Origin: Confluentibacter lentus
GTDB lineage: Bacteria; Bacteroidota; Bacteroidia; Flavobacteriales; Flavobacteriaceae
DNA: 64,000 nt
Reading direction: 5' to 3'
Assembly: GCF_002806995.1 (NCBI RefSeq)
Contig: NZ_NIHE01000003.1
Location: 1-64,000, forward strand
Part shown: positions 45,621 through 54,478 of the stretch, one piece after another
Layout of the letters: the number at the start of each line of letters is the position of its first letter
How positions within the stretch are numbered: position 1 is the stretch's first letter
Notes under the pieces: model-generated
The model's database searches: none
What the model saw: only the letters and a program-made list of their open reading frames with translations
Told to the model about the DNA's origin: nothing
Translations under genes and position numbers: made by a program

Positions 45621-47525
45621 TCATAAATGACTTAATTTGTAAGTATTCGTTTTTGTTATCGATATGATGTTATGTTCCAACATTAAGAGTAATACAGGTT
45701 TTAGGTCTTTATCCGAAATCCCTAAAGTAGTTTCAATCATCCGAGATGACTGGTCTCCTGTTTCCAATAATTCAATAATACGGTTTTTTATGGTTTTGGC
45801 ATCTTGGGGTGGCGTTGTTTTTTTAGTATTGGCACACACCGAACAAATGCCACAAGGTTCTATCTTTTTTTCACCAAAATAGGCGAGTAGCTGCATACTT
45901 TTACAAACCGAATCATTTTCAACATAATCCAACATCGCCTTCACTTGTTGCTGTTTTAGCTCGTTTTGCTGATTGATGATGTAAGCAATCCGATTGATGG
46001 TTTTATCATCTTCCCGAGGCTCAATAAACGTGATTTGTGCATCTGTTTTCGCTAAATTCAGCTTAATAATACCATCTTTTTCCAGTTGAATCAAAGCCGA
46101 AATCAATTCAGGTTCCGCCACAGATGCTTTTTCCGAAACAATGGACGTATTTATTTTAGTGTCGTGGTCAAAAATACCACCATAAATACGGAGCATGGAT
46201 TTCACAATAATATTTAAATTTTGATGCCTTTCCAAATAACTGAAAAGCGCATTATTGGCTATGATAAATTGAACCGATATGTTATTTTTAAATTGTTTGG
46301 ATAACCCAATGACGCTATTTCTATCCAACGCCAGCAACGCATTATAAGAAAGAACACTATTAAAATCATAGGTTTTACAAAACGTATTAAAGTCGAAATC
46401 AAACGTTGAATATTCTCCTTCACCATAAGGGATTTGAAAATAATTACACAGTTTTCTATAGACTTGCTTGATGAAATCGACCGTGGGAAGCACATTTAAA
46501 AACTGACTTTTCACCATACCTTCATCGCTATTATTCTTTAAAATAACAGCAAAGGCTTTGTCGCCATTTCTCCCAGCCCTTCCCGCTTCTTGAAAATAGC
46601 TTTCCATACTTTCAGGCAGATTTAAATGGATGACTGTTTTTACATCAGGTTTATCAATGCCCATCCCAAACGCATTGGTGGCAACCATCACTTGTTTTTT
46701 GTTGTTCAGCCAAAGGTTCATGTGCGTATCTTTTTCAGCATTGGAAAGTCCACCATGATAATACGTCGCCAAAATACCTTTCGATTCCAAAAATCCACTC
46801 AATTCCAAAGTCAATTTCCGATTCCTAACATAAACAATGGACGCCGATTTATATTTCTTTAAAATGGTTTCAATACGATAGTATTTGTCATCTTCATGAC
46901 ATACCATGTAAGCCAAATTGGGTCTGTAAAACGATTGCTTAAAGACTTTCGGATTGATAAAATCGAGTTCCTTAATAATATCCTCAACTACTTTTGGAGT
47001 TGCCGATGCCGTCAACGCAATCATATTCACAGTCGGCTGAATCTGCCGTAATAAGGCGATGTTTTTATAAGCTGGTCTAAAATCGCTTCCCCATTGCGAA
47101 ATACAATGCGCTTCATCAACTGCGATCAAACTCACGTTCATTTGCTTGATGCGTTCTTGCACCAGTTCTTGTTGTAACCTTTCGGGCGATAGGTATAAAA
47201 ACTTATAATTTCCGTAAATGCAATTATCCAAAAGCGTGTCTAATTGCGCATAACTAATGCCACTAGTCAAAGCCATCGCTTTAATGCCTTTATCCTGCAA
47301 GGTTTGTACTTGCTCTTTCATCAAGGCAATTAAGGGTGAAATAACAATACAAATACCCTCTTTAATTAACGCCGGTACTTGAAAACATAGTGATTTTCCA
47401 CCGCCCGTTGGTAATAAAAGAAACGTGTCTTCACCTTTCAATACGGCATTGATGGCGTCTTCTTGAAAAGGCCTGAATTCTGTAAACTTCCAGTAACGTT
47501 CTAATATGTTTACAGGGTGCGTCAC
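45621..47525 (-). CDS. recQ: ATP-dependent DNA helicase RecQ
   Basis: The 634-residue 3'-5' helicase has motif 0 FRPFQEDAI, motif I LLPTGGGKSLCFQ (about 38-50), motif II AVDEAHCISQWGSDFRP with the aromatic-rich loop, motif VI QEAGRAGRNGD, then a zinc-binding RQC region (CKSMQLLAYFGEKKIEPCGICSVC, about 548-571). A C-terminal helical segment replaces a clear HRDC domain. Translation starts at a GTG (47525) that overlaps by one base the TAG of the upstream P-loop gene, so the two are coupled. Confidence 0.96.
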   Translation of the reverse strand: MTHPVNILERYWKFTEFRPFQEDAINAVLKGEDTFLLLPTGGGKSLCFQVPALIKEGICIVISPLIALMKEQVQTLQDKGIKAMALTSGISYAQLDTLLDNCIYGNYKFLYLSPERLQQELVQERIKQMNVSLIAVDEAHCISQWGSDFRPAYKNIALLRQIQPTVNMIALTASATPKVVEDIIKELDFINPKVFKQSFYRPNLAYMVCHEDDKYYRIETILKKYKSASIVYVRNRKLTLELSGFLESKGILATYYHGGLSNAEKDTHMNLWLNNKKQVMVATNAFGMGIDKPDVKTVIHLNLPESMESYFQEAGRAGRNGDKAFAVILKNNSDEGMVKSQFLNVLPTVDFIKQVYRKLCNYFQIPYGEGEYSTFDFDFNTFCKTYDFNSVLSYNALLALDRNSVIGLSKQFKNNISVQFIIANNALFSYLERHQNLNIIVKSMLRIYGGIFDHDTKINTSIVSEKASVAEPELISALIQLEKDGIIKLNLAKTDAQITFIEPREDDKTINRIAYIINQQNELKQQQVKAMLDYVENDSVCKSMQLLAYFGEKKIEPCGICSVCANTKKTTPPQDAKTIKNRIIELLETGDQSSRMIETTLGISDKDLKPVLLLMLEHNIISITKTNTYKLSHL

Positions 47526-48067
47526 TAAAGGATGTTTAAGGTTTTTAAAATATAATTCGTTCTGTTTTCAACGGTGTCAAAAGGCACATCCAACAACTTG
47601 TAATCGTATTTTTGATACGTGTTTAATAAATGTTCATGGATTTGCATGGCTTGTCCGAAATCCTCGTATCGTTCATTATCACTGGTATAAATGGCTTGCC
47701 ACGGTTTTAAAATAAACACATAATCGTACACGCAATCTTTACAAGCGTCAATAAAATGTTGTGGATAATCTTCTCCTTTAAAATCCATGTAAGCAACAAT
47801 ATCAGGCACACCTCTGTCAAAAAAAACAGGATTGGCGGTTTCATTCAAAGCATCTGCATATTGTTGTTTGCGTCCATTTAAAAGGCGTTCGCTAAATAAC
47901 AACGGATTCGTTAAAAACAATTGTTCAATGCCTTGTTTTTGGGCTTCCAATATAATATCCCTAGAAATCTCTTCAAGACAGGTAAAACCGCGTTGCATCA
48001 AGTCGTTTATAATAGATGATTTTCCTGTACCAGGGCCACCTGTAATAACAATTCTTTTCGTGTTCAA
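47525..48067 (-). CDS. P-loop NTPase, NadR/AAA_28-type kinase-like protein
   Basis: The 180-residue single-domain NTPase has Walker A ITGGPGTGKSSII (8-20) and the AAA_28 features EEISRDIILEAQ, NPVFFDRGVPDIVAYM and YVFILKPWQAIYTSDNERYEDF. Relatives phosphorylate small molecules such as nicotinamide riboside or thiamine derivatives; the substrate is open. No ATG lies in frame after the nearest upstream stop, so a TTG at 48067 is the likely start. Its stop overlaps the start of recQ. Confidence 0.85.
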   Translation of the reverse strand: MNTKRIVITGGPGTGKSSIINDLMQRGFTCLEEISRDIILEAQKQGIEQLFLTNPLLFSERLLNGRKQQYADALNETANPVFFDRGVPDIVAYMDFKGEDYPQHFIDACKDCVYDYVFILKPWQAIYTSDNERYEDFGQAMQIHEHLLNTYQKYDYKLLDVPFDTVENRTNYILKTLNIL

Positions 48068-48175
48068 ATGGGTAAGATTTTAGCTGTAAAAATCGGAATT
48101 AAAATGAAGACTACCAATTTCGAGTTAAAATTATATCAAATCCTATGGCTGCCTCTATAAATTAAATGGAAACTG

Positions 48176-48183
48176 TATATTTG
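48176..48183 (+). promoter_or_regulatory. -7 box upstream of the DUF493 gene
   Basis: TATATTTG fits TAnnTTTG 17 bases before the ATG. There is no good -33 box. Confidence 0.4.
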
Positions 48184-48200
48184 TAGCTTAGAATTATATT

Positions 48201-48494
48201 ATGAGTACACCGCAAAATTCGGATGAATTTTACAATAAATTAAGAGAGCAATTACGACAAAGTGCCAATTGGCCTGCAGAATATCTATATAAATTCATTA
48301 TCCCCACAGATGTGCATAAAATAGCCGTTTTAGAGGCTATTTTCGATAATATGGGCGCCGTTATCAATACGACGGAATCTAAAAACGGCAAGTACACCAG
48401 TGTTTCCATCAATATTTTAATGAGAAATCCAGATGCTGTTATAGAAAAGTACCTTGAAGTTGCAGAAAAAGTGGAAGGCGTCATAAGTCTTTAA
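48201..48494 (+). CDS. DUF493 (YbeD-like) protein
   Basis: The 97-residue ACT-like small protein has the family outline WPAEYLYKFIIPTDVHKIAVLEAIF, then TTESKNGKYTSVSINILMRNPDAVIEKY. DUF493 proteins are cytoplasmic and proposed to regulate an enzyme by ligand binding. It precedes the DUF4290-murA pair on the same strand. Confidence 0.88.
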   Translation: MSTPQNSDEFYNKLREQLRQSANWPAEYLYKFIIPTDVHKIAVLEAIFDNMGAVINTTESKNGKYTSVSINILMRNPDAVIEKYLEVAEKVEGVISL

Positions 48495-48564
48495 TTTTTT
48501 TTTGTATTTTGCGGCAGCATAACAACTACATGCAGCAACATTTAACTCTACACACACTTTAATT

Positions 48565-49227
48565 TTGACGATAGACGATTTAGAATACAATACCGAGCGT
48601 GAACATTTAATCATTCCAGAATATGGTCGCCATATGCAAAAAATGATTCATTACGCTAAAACCCGTGAGACCAAAGAAGAACGCGATAAAGTGGCAAAAG
48701 CCATTATTGCGGTTATGGGAAACATGCAACCACATTTACGCGATGTGCCCGATTTCCAACATAAACTTTGGGACCAATTGTTTATTATGGCGGATTTTGA
48801 ATTGGATGTCGATTCACCATACCCAAAACCATCTCGGGAATTGCTGGCAGAACGTCCTGATCCGTTAAAATACCCACAAAATTTTCCTAAATATCGTTTT
48901 TACGGAAACAATATTAAAACGATGATAGACGTTGCCAATACGTGGGAAGAAGGCGATCTTAAGGAAGCGCTTATTTTTACTATTGCCAACCACATGAAAA
49001 AGTGTTTTTTAAATTGGAATAAAGACACTGTGGAAGATGATGTGATTTACGGTCATTTATATGAGCTTTCAGGCGGAAAAATAAATTTACAGAATTCCGA
49101 AGAAGATTTGTCCGATGCCACCAGTTTAATGCGTAGTAAAACCAAATTTGCCACCACCAATAACAACAAAAAAGGAGGCCATCATAAAAAGAGTAATTTA
49201 AGCAATCGCCCAAGAAAACGTTACTAA
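48565..49227 (+). CDS. DUF4290 family protein
   Basis: The 220-residue Bacteroidota-specific protein has the family opening LEYNTEREHLIIPEYGRHMQKMIHYA and FPKYRFYGNNIKTMIDVA. The C-terminus (residues about 185-220) is a basic low-complexity tail (NNNKKGGHHKKSNLSNRPRK). The only start that keeps the conserved N-terminus is a TTG at 48565; the first in-frame ATG would delete 23 conserved residues. It lies 9 bases before murA and is probably co-transcribed with it, suggesting an envelope-related role (inference). Confidence 0.85.
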   Translation: MTIDDLEYNTEREHLIIPEYGRHMQKMIHYAKTRETKEERDKVAKAIIAVMGNMQPHLRDVPDFQHKLWDQLFIMADFELDVDSPYPKPSRELLAERPDPLKYPQNFPKYRFYGNNIKTMIDVANTWEEGDLKEALIFTIANHMKKCFLNWNKDTVEDDVIYGHLYELSGGKINLQNSEEDLSDATSLMRSKTKFATTNNNKKGGHHKKSNLSNRPRKRY

Positions 49228-49236
49228 CCACCACCT

Positions 49237-50547
49237 ATGGGAACATTTAAAATTGAAGGAGGCCACCAACTAAAGGGAAGCATTCAGCCTCAAGGAGCTA
49301 AAAACGAAGCGTTACAAATTTTATGTGCCGTACTTCTTACTCCAGACCTCGTTACTATACATAACATTCCAGATATTGTTGATGTCAATAAACTGATAAG
49401 CCTACTTAAAAAGTTAGGTGTGAAGGTTGAAAAAATCAGCAAAGGAACCTATACGTTTCAAGCGGATGACGTTAATTTAAAATTTTTGGAATCCGACGAA
49501 TTTAAAGAAGATGGCCGTGGATTACGTGGTTCCATTATGATTGTCGGCCCGATGCTTGCCAGATTCGGTAAAGGTTACATTCCGAAACCGGGAGGTGATA
49601 AAATCGGGCGTCGCAGATTAGATACCCATTTTGAAGGCCTTATTAATTTAGGAGCCAAATTCAGATATAATAAAGAAGACCAATTTTACGGTGTTGAAGC
49701 CGATAGATTAAAAGGCGCTTATATGCTCCTTGAAGAAGCTTCGGTAACTGGGACAGCCAATATCGTGATGGCTGCGGTGCTTGCCGAAGGCAGAACCACC
49801 ATTTATAACGCTGCTTGCGAACCCTATTTACAGCAATTATGTAAAATGCTGAACCGCATGGGCGCACAAATCAGCGGTGTAGGATCTAATATGTTGATTA
49901 TTGATGGGGTTGAAAAATTAACAGGGACGCATCATACCATGTTGCCTGATATGATTGAAATCGGTAGCTGGATTGGTTTGGCGGCGATGACCAAAAGTGA
50001 ACTGACCATTACCAATGTGTCTTGGGACGATTTAGGTATTATTCCAACCGTATTTAGAAAGTTAGGCATCACGGTTGAAAGACGTGGCGACGATATTCAT
50101 ATTCCAGCACATACCGATGGCTATGAAATACAAAGTTTTATTGATGGTTCTATTTTAACCATTGCCGATGCGCCTTGGCCAGGGTTTACACCCGATTTAT
50201 TGAGTATTATTTTGGTTGTGGCCACACAAGCTAGAGGCAGTGTCCTTATTCACCAAAAAATGTTTGAAAGCCGTTTGTTCTTCGTGGATAAACTGATTGA
50301 TATGGGTGCCAAAATTATTTTGTGCGACCCGCATCGTGCTACGGTAATTGGACACGACTTTAAATCCACATTAAAAGCAATGACCATGACCTCGCCCGAT
50401 ATTCGCGCCGGGGTGTCGTTATTGATTGCAGCCTTGTCCGCCAAAGGCACATCAACCATACAAAACATCGAGCAGATTGATAGAGGTTACGAGCATATTG
50501 ACGAACGTTTACGTGCTATTGGGGCTAGGATTGAGAGGTTGGAGTAA
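49237..50547 (+). CDS. murA: UDP-N-acetylglucosamine 1-carboxyvinyltransferase
   Basis: MurA transfers enolpyruvate to UDP-GlcNAc, the first committed step of peptidoglycan synthesis. The 436-residue inside-out alpha/beta barrel shows the substrate-binding QPQGAKNEALQI (Lys/Asn) near residue 20 and GRGLRGSIMIVGPMLARFG. At the position of the PEP-binding Cys (PGGCxIGxRP in E. coli, Cys115) the sequence reads PGGDKIGRRRLD, that is Asp. Asp at this site is known to confer fosfomycin insensitivity. It follows DUF4290 by 9 bases. Confidence 0.96.
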   Translation: MGTFKIEGGHQLKGSIQPQGAKNEALQILCAVLLTPDLVTIHNIPDIVDVNKLISLLKKLGVKVEKISKGTYTFQADDVNLKFLESDEFKEDGRGLRGSIMIVGPMLARFGKGYIPKPGGDKIGRRRLDTHFEGLINLGAKFRYNKEDQFYGVEADRLKGAYMLLEEASVTGTANIVMAAVLAEGRTTIYNAACEPYLQQLCKMLNRMGAQISGVGSNMLIIDGVEKLTGTHHTMLPDMIEIGSWIGLAAMTKSELTITNVSWDDLGIIPTVFRKLGITVERRGDDIHIPAHTDGYEIQSFIDGSILTIADAPWPGFTPDLLSIILVVATQARGSVLIHQKMFESRLFFVDKLIDMGAKIILCDPHRATVIGHDFKSTLKAMTMTSPDIRAGVSLLIAALSAKGTSTIQNIEQIDRGYEHIDERLRAIGARIERLE

Positions 50548-50554
50548 AGTATTA

Positions 50555-50697
50555 GTTGCGCTTATCGTTTTGGCTATGGTTTCGTTGCGTGAAAATCCGC
50601 AAGGATTTTCCGCCGCAAAACGAAGATAGCAAATTTGCGAAGACTTTCCGAGAGGAAAGTCAGAAACAATGAATTATAGCCAATGTTAGCGAACGGT
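50555..50697. repeat. complex palindromic element, left bracket of the protease gene
   Basis: Outer arms 50559-50587 and 50667-50691 are imperfect inverted repeats sharing a TTGGCTAT/ATAGCCAA core. Inside are two clean hairpins, GAAAATCC/GGATTTTC (50591-50610) and GACTTTCC/GGAAAGTC (50642-50661). The right end GTTAGCGAAC (50685-50694) recurs inverted at 51721-51730 beyond the protease gene. Confidence 0.65.
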
Positions 50698-50727
50698 TTT
50701 CCATTCTACCCACCCTAAAATATTAGG

Positions 50728-51642
50728 TTAATATTCTAAACCTATCAAATCCAATAATTCTCTTAGATGATAAACATTAGTAAAAATTGGTATTTGTGTA
50801 TTCGAGAGCTTTAAACTATTTAGAATAATATATTTCTCAAAAAGTTCACGATGTTCAGGTAAATCTATATTAAAAGTGTCCTTTTTTGAAACAATATCAT
50901 TAAGTTTTTCCTCATAAAATATTAGAAGACTACTAATATCTTGGTTAAGTGCTTTTCGACCACCCCAAACAATTCCCACAATACTATCTTTATCCTTTGT
51001 ATTTCCAAGCTTAATAACTGGCCCTCCAGAACTCCCTGGAGCATTGATAAAATCACTTTGACCATACCATGGACGAGCAAAAGGAATTAAGGATGATATC
51101 TCTTTTGGCACAAAAGGTCCGAAAAATTCGTTTCCCACTATTCCTGAGCTAATAGTTAAGTTTTGTAATGCTAAAGGAAATCCTGCTGCTATGACATCAT
51201 CTCCACGAAAATAATTTTTTCTAGAAATTGGTAAATACGAAGTAAGGTTTTTGTTATTTGGTGATTTTAAAATAACCAAGTCAGAGTATTTACCATAATT
51301 GTAAATTGTGTCGTTTTCAAAAAAATTCGAAAGTACAAATGCTGGGTTTCTTGTTCTATCATCCTGAGATTCTAGTTCATTATGAAGAGAGGGATTATAA
51401 TAAATCGTATCATTTATTTCTTCCTTGTTTTTTTTAGATTCAATAATCTGCTCCACAAGATGGAAATTTGTGACGATGTAAAAGTTTTTAATTACAAAAC
51501 CACTGCCAATTGGTTTGCCTTTATGAAATAATTTCACAACTGACATATCTAATTTTAAGAATCTAAATCTATCAGTTTCCGACTGGGAAAATAATTGTTC
51601 GCTAAGTATGGCGAGTATTATGAGTATTACAATCTTCTTCAT
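50728..51642 (-). CDS. secreted trypsin-like serine protease
   Basis: The 304-residue protein has a signal peptide (cleavage near LFSQ, residue 20) and a chymotrypsin fold with a readable triad: His in VTNFHLVE (about 61), Asp in KYSDLVILK (about 122) and Ser in NAPGSSGGPVI (about 209). There is no PDZ domain, unlike DegP, but a C-terminal helical extension (about 255-304). It is a single gene bracketed by inverted GTTAGCGAAC sequences, an arrangement that suggests acquisition as a unit. Its role (processing, defence or toxin) is open. Confidence 0.88.
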   Translation of the reverse strand: MKKIVILIILAILSEQLFSQSETDRFRFLKLDMSVVKLFHKGKPIGSGFVIKNFYIVTNFHLVEQIIESKKNKEEINDTIYYNPSLHNELESQDDRTRNPAFVLSNFFENDTIYNYGKYSDLVILKSPNNKNLTSYLPISRKNYFRGDDVIAAGFPLALQNLTISSGIVGNEFFGPFVPKEISSLIPFARPWYGQSDFINAPGSSGGPVIKLGNTKDKDSIVGIVWGGRKALNQDISSLLIFYEEKLNDIVSKKDTFNIDLPEHRELFEKYIILNSLKLSNTQIPIFTNVYHLRELLDLIGLEY

Positions 51643-51720
51643 TTATGGTTTTTAAAAAAAAATGATTAAATATCGATTGTCCTATACATTCCTTTAATTT
51701 CATCTTTAGTTTGCACAACT

Positions 51721-51750
51721 GTTCGCTAACGAAATGATATGAATTGTTTC
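51721..51750. repeat. right bracket of the protease gene
   Basis: GTTCGCTAAC (51721-51730) is the exact inverse of 50685-50694. The end AATTGTTTC (51742-51750) matches, inverted, GAAACAAT at 50663-50670. The middle has diverged. Confidence 0.55.
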
Positions 51751-51891
51751 AATGAAATATCAACCGATAAACGAAGTTAGTTTTTTAATAGTAAGAAATC
51801 AATACTAATTTGTAAGTATTTTTAACATAGTTATTAACGCTTTTGATACACTTTGTCAAGAATCCAAAATGAAGTTAACTTAATTAATATT

Positions 51892-51915
51892 GGATTCCTG
51901 CCTGTGCAGGAAATC
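51892..51915. repeat. REP-like hairpin
   Basis: GGATTCCTGC / GCAGGAAATC stem with a short loop, related to the hairpin at 9061-9080. TCAATGACAA follows at 51931-51940, recalling the end of the element at 17180-17270. Confidence 0.5.
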
Positions 51916-51988
51916 GAAGATTCGACGAAGTCAATGACAAGCACGATTTATATTAAGAAATAATTTTGGATAAGGTTTTCGCTGTTTT

Positions 51989-52127
51989 GCTTCTCGATAC
52001 ATTTTTTGTTCCGCTCGCTCCACAAAAAACACTCGAAGTGACATTTAGGTTGTTAATTGTGTTTTTAGTTGGTTAGCTTGTCAGTTCGAGTGAAATAGTG
52101 AGGCACGAGCTATTTTGTATCGAGAAC
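51989..52127. repeat. palindromic dispersed repeat, copy C
   Basis: It runs from GCTTCTCGATAC to GTATCGAGAACC. Inner arms CACTCGAAGTGACAT and TGTCAGTTCGAGTG flank the centre TTGTTAATTGTGTTTTTAG. The right end is 2 bases from the stop codon of the GIY-YIG gene. Confidence 0.9.
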
Positions 52128-52129
52128 CG

Positions 52130-52423
52130 TTAAGAGTTAAACTTTTTCTTAGCTAGGTTTGGAAGATTATCAAATTCACCATTAATCAATGCTTCTTTTT
52201 TAGCTTTCGACCATTTTTTAATTTGCTTTTCAGTTGCAATAGCAATATTGGGGTCTGTAAATTCAGCATAAAAGGCTAAATGAATGGGGCGTCTGGAATA
52301 GGTATAACAGTCTTTATGTTTTCCCGATTGATGTTCAATTAATCTTTTTTCTAAATTGGATGTAAAACCTGTGTAGTAAGTATCATCAGAGCATTTTAAA
52401 ATATATACATAGTAGATTTTCAT
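52130..52423 (-). CDS. single-domain GIY-YIG nuclease
   Basis: The 97-residue protein is one GIY-YIG domain: the YYVYILKCSDDTYYTGFTSNLEKRLIEH segment at residues 4-31 gives the Y-V-Y and Y-T-G variants of the motif and the catalytic Arg (EKRLIEH). The metal-binding Glu is in IATEKQIKKWSKAKKEALI (about 65). No DNA-binding domain is attached, as in UPF0213/YhbQ-like proteins. It lies directly between copies C and D of the palindromic repeat, within 2 bases on one side and 35 on the other. Confidence 0.93.
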   Translation of the reverse strand: MKIYYVYILKCSDDTYYTGFTSNLEKRLIEHQSGKHKDCYTYSRRPIHLAFYAEFTDPNIAIATEKQIKKWSKAKKEALINGEFDNLPNLAKKKFNS

Positions 52424-52457
52424 GCTTTAAATATAATATATAGTTGTATTTGTTAAA

Positions 52458-52595
52458 GCTTCTCGATATAAATTTGTTCCGTTGCACTTCATAAATCCAC
52501 TCGAAGTGACATCTAGGTTGCTAATTGTATTATAGTTAGTTAGCCTGTCAGTTCGAGTGAAATACGGAGGCACGGAGTATTTTGTATCGAGAACC
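52458..52595. repeat. palindromic dispersed repeat, copy D
   Basis: It has the same orientation as copy C, GCTTCTCGATA to GTATCGAGAACC, with the centre TTGCTAATTGTATTATAG. The right arm (AAATACGGAGGCACGGAG) is identical to that of copy E. Confidence 0.9.
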
Positions 52596-52610
52596 TTTTT
52601 TAGTTGTAAA

Positions 52611-52746
52611 GCTTCTCGATACATTTTTCGTTCCGCCCGCTCCACAAAAAATACTCGAAGTGACATTTGAGTTATTAATTATGTTTAAAGTTAGGCTGTC
52701 AGTTCGAGTGAAATACGGAGGCACGGAGTATTTTGTATCGAGAACC
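52611..52746. repeat. palindromic dispersed repeat, copy E
   Basis: Same orientation as C and D; begins GCTTCTCGATACATTTTTCG and ends GTATCGAGAACC. It is separated from D by 15 bases. Confidence 0.9.
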
Positions 52747-52758
52747 TTAGTTTAATAA

Positions 52759-52776
52759 GCTTCCCGATACATTTTA
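52759..52776. repeat. palindromic repeat, truncated copy F
   Basis: Only the left end (GCTTCCCGATACATTTT) survives, directly before the stop codon of acr3. Confidence 0.6.
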
Positions 52777-52782
52777 TAGATT

Positions 52783-53829
52783 TTAAACCGCTTTCAAATA
52801 ATACTTTTTCCGTAACCAAAAAGACACTTTTACCAATAAAATTAAGGCAGGCACTTCCACCAACGGGCCAATAACACCTGCAAAGGCTTGCCCAGAATTG
52901 AGTCCGAATACCGCTATGGCAACCGCTATGGCCAATTCAAAATTATTGCCTGCCGCCGTAAATGCCACTGCCGCTGTTTTATCATACTCGGCACCCACGG
53001 CTTTCGTGACAAAGAAGCCAATGATAAACATGACCGTAAAGTAAATAAGCAAGGGTACTGCTATGATTAAAACATCCATCGGGATTTCAACAATCAATTC
53101 ACCTTTTAGCGAGAACATCACAATAATGGTAAACAAAAGCGCTATTAAGGTTAATGGCGAAATGGTGGGAATGAATTTTTGGGTGTACCAAGTTTCACCT
53201 TTTAGTTTGACGAGTATCAACCGACTTAATATGCCCAAAGCAAAAGGGATTCCCAAATAAATGGCCACACTTTCTGCAATAGTGGCGATGGAGATATCTA
53301 CAATAGCACCTTCAAATCCGAAATAGGGCGGAAGCACCGTTATAAAAATCCAAGCATAAAAACTATAGGCAAACACTTGAAAAATACTGTTTAAGGCCAC
53401 CAAACCCGCACCGTATTCGCTACTGCCATCGGCAAGGTCGTTCCAAACCAAGACCATCGCAATGCAGCGCGCCAAACCGATTAAAATGAGTGCGACCATG
53501 TATTCTGGGTAATCCCGTAAAAACGTGATGGCCAAAATAAACATCAACACTGGGCCAACAATCCAGTTAAGGATTAATGATATCGATAAAATTTTGGTGT
53601 TACGAAACACTTTTGGCAACAATGCATAGTTGACCTTTGCCAATGGCGGATACATCATTAAAATAAGCCCGATGGCAATGGGGATGTTTGTAGAACCACT
53701 ACTAAAGGAATTAATGATTTCTGGAAATGATGGTACAAAATAACTTATACCAACGCCCAATGCCATGGCGATAAAAATCCAAAGCGTTAAATAACTGTCT
53801 AAAAAGCTCAATTTTTTATGTGATGCCAT
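52783..53829 (-). CDS. acr3: arsenite efflux transporter, ACR3 family
   Basis: The 348-residue inner-membrane protein has ten predicted helices and exports arsenite. ACR3 traits are [22 protein letters not shown] at the N-terminus, the [21 protein letters not shown] segment with the conserved Cys (about residue 130), and [18 protein letters not shown] near the C-terminus. It is the last gene of the ars operon; the reductase gene is 2 bases upstream. Confidence 0.94.
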   Translation of the reverse strand: MASHKKLSFLDSYLTLWIFIAMALGVGISYFVPSFPEIINSFSSGSTNIPIAIGLILMMYPPLAKVNYALLPKVFRNTKILSISLILNWIVGPVLMFILAITFLRDYPEYMVALILIGLARCIAMVLVWNDLADGSSEYGAGLVALNSIFQVFAYSFYAWIFITVLPPYFGFEGAIVDISIATIAESVAIYLGIPFALGILSRLILVKLKGETWYTQKFIPTISPLTLIALLFTIIVMFSLKGELIVEIPMDVLIIAVPLLIYFTVMFIIGFFVTKAVGAEYDKTAAVAFTAAGNNFELAIAVAIAVFGLNSGQAFAGVIGPLVEVPALILLVKVSFWLRKKYYLKAV

Positions 53830-53831
53830 GT

Positions 53832-54449
53832 TTAATGATTGATTTTAGAGAATACGTAAAACAATTCGGTGGCGATTTGCAAACTGCGCTCATTGTATTT
53901 TTCAGCTTGTTGCGGTGTGCCGTCAAAGGCTTTTGGGTCTTCAAACGTGATGGGAATACGTTTTTCTGCCCCAGCAACAAACGGACAGGCTTCGTTTGCC
54001 GAATCGCAAGTCATAATCGCTGCAAACTCCGATTTCGGATTGAATTCATCATCCAACTTTTTTGAAAACCCCATAATAGGATGTTCATTATCCGCATATT
54101 TGATGCTGTAAATGGGATTGTTTCCTTCCGACATGGTTTTTATTTGAAAACCTGAGTTTTCCAATGTTTTTGCAGCCATGGGAAACAATGCTGTGGCTTC
54201 CGTGCCACCGGAATAGCAAAATATATTTTTAATATTAAAATGAAAGGCTAAGGTTTGCGCCCAAACTTGCGATAAATGGCTTCTCCGTGAATTGTGCGTG
54301 CAAATGAAATTGATACGAATCTCCTTGTTGTCATTGACTTTTGTTTGAACAAAATCAATCAATGGTTGCAAAGTCTCTTTGCGTTCTTTGGAAATGGTTT
54401 CAACATTTAGCGAGGAAATGATATTTTCTATTTTTTCAAATACTTTCAT
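53832..54449 (-). CDS. arsC: arsenate reductase, low-molecular-weight tyrosine phosphatase type
   Basis: The 205-residue protein has the PTP loop [14 protein letters not shown] (CxxxxxR, about residue 50-56) and the DP-type region [10 protein letters not shown] near the C-terminus. A second cysteine pair lies in [16 protein letters not shown], about 90 residues on, suitable for a relay with the catalytic Cys. It reduces arsenate to arsenite, which Acr3 exports. The N-terminus carries an extra helical segment of about 40 residues relative to the minimal LMW-PTP fold. A protein phosphatase role is less likely in this operon. Confidence 0.9.
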   Translation of the reverse strand: MKVFEKIENIISSLNVETISKERKETLQPLIDFVQTKVNDNKEIRINFICTHNSRRSHLSQVWAQTLAFHFNIKNIFCYSGGTEATALFPMAAKTLENSGFQIKTMSEGNNPIYSIKYADNEHPIMGFSKKLDDEFNPKSEFAAIMTCDSANEACPFVAGAEKRIPITFEDPKAFDGTPQQAEKYNERSLQIATELFYVFSKINH

Positions 54450-54478
54450 GGTTTATTGACTTTTTATATGAGACTTTC

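Larger units (their letters stand above)
51643..52129. other. 487-base gene-free stretch of repeats
   Basis: It contains the right bracket of the protease gene (51721-51750), a REP-like hairpin (51892-51915) and palindromic repeat copy C (51989-52127). No coding frame is convincing. Confidence 0.6.
52424..52782. other. 359-base stretch made mostly of repeat copies
   Basis: Copies D, E and a truncated F occupy nearly all of it. The frames that cross it are translations of the repeat and not genes. Confidence 0.7.

Noticed and set aside
50555-51750. Integron cassette with true attC sites
   Set aside because: The GTTAGCG/CGCTAAC ends do not fit the GTTRRRY/RYYYAAC core, and no integrase gene is present in the window.
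52427-52666. 79-residue minus-strand frame between acr3 and the GIY-YIG gene
   Set aside because: It is the translation of repeat copies D and E and has no independent coding signal.
51989-52776. CRISPR array
   Set aside because: The repeats are about 140 bases, palindromic and joined by 15-base or gene-sized gaps; there are no regular spacers and no cas genes.
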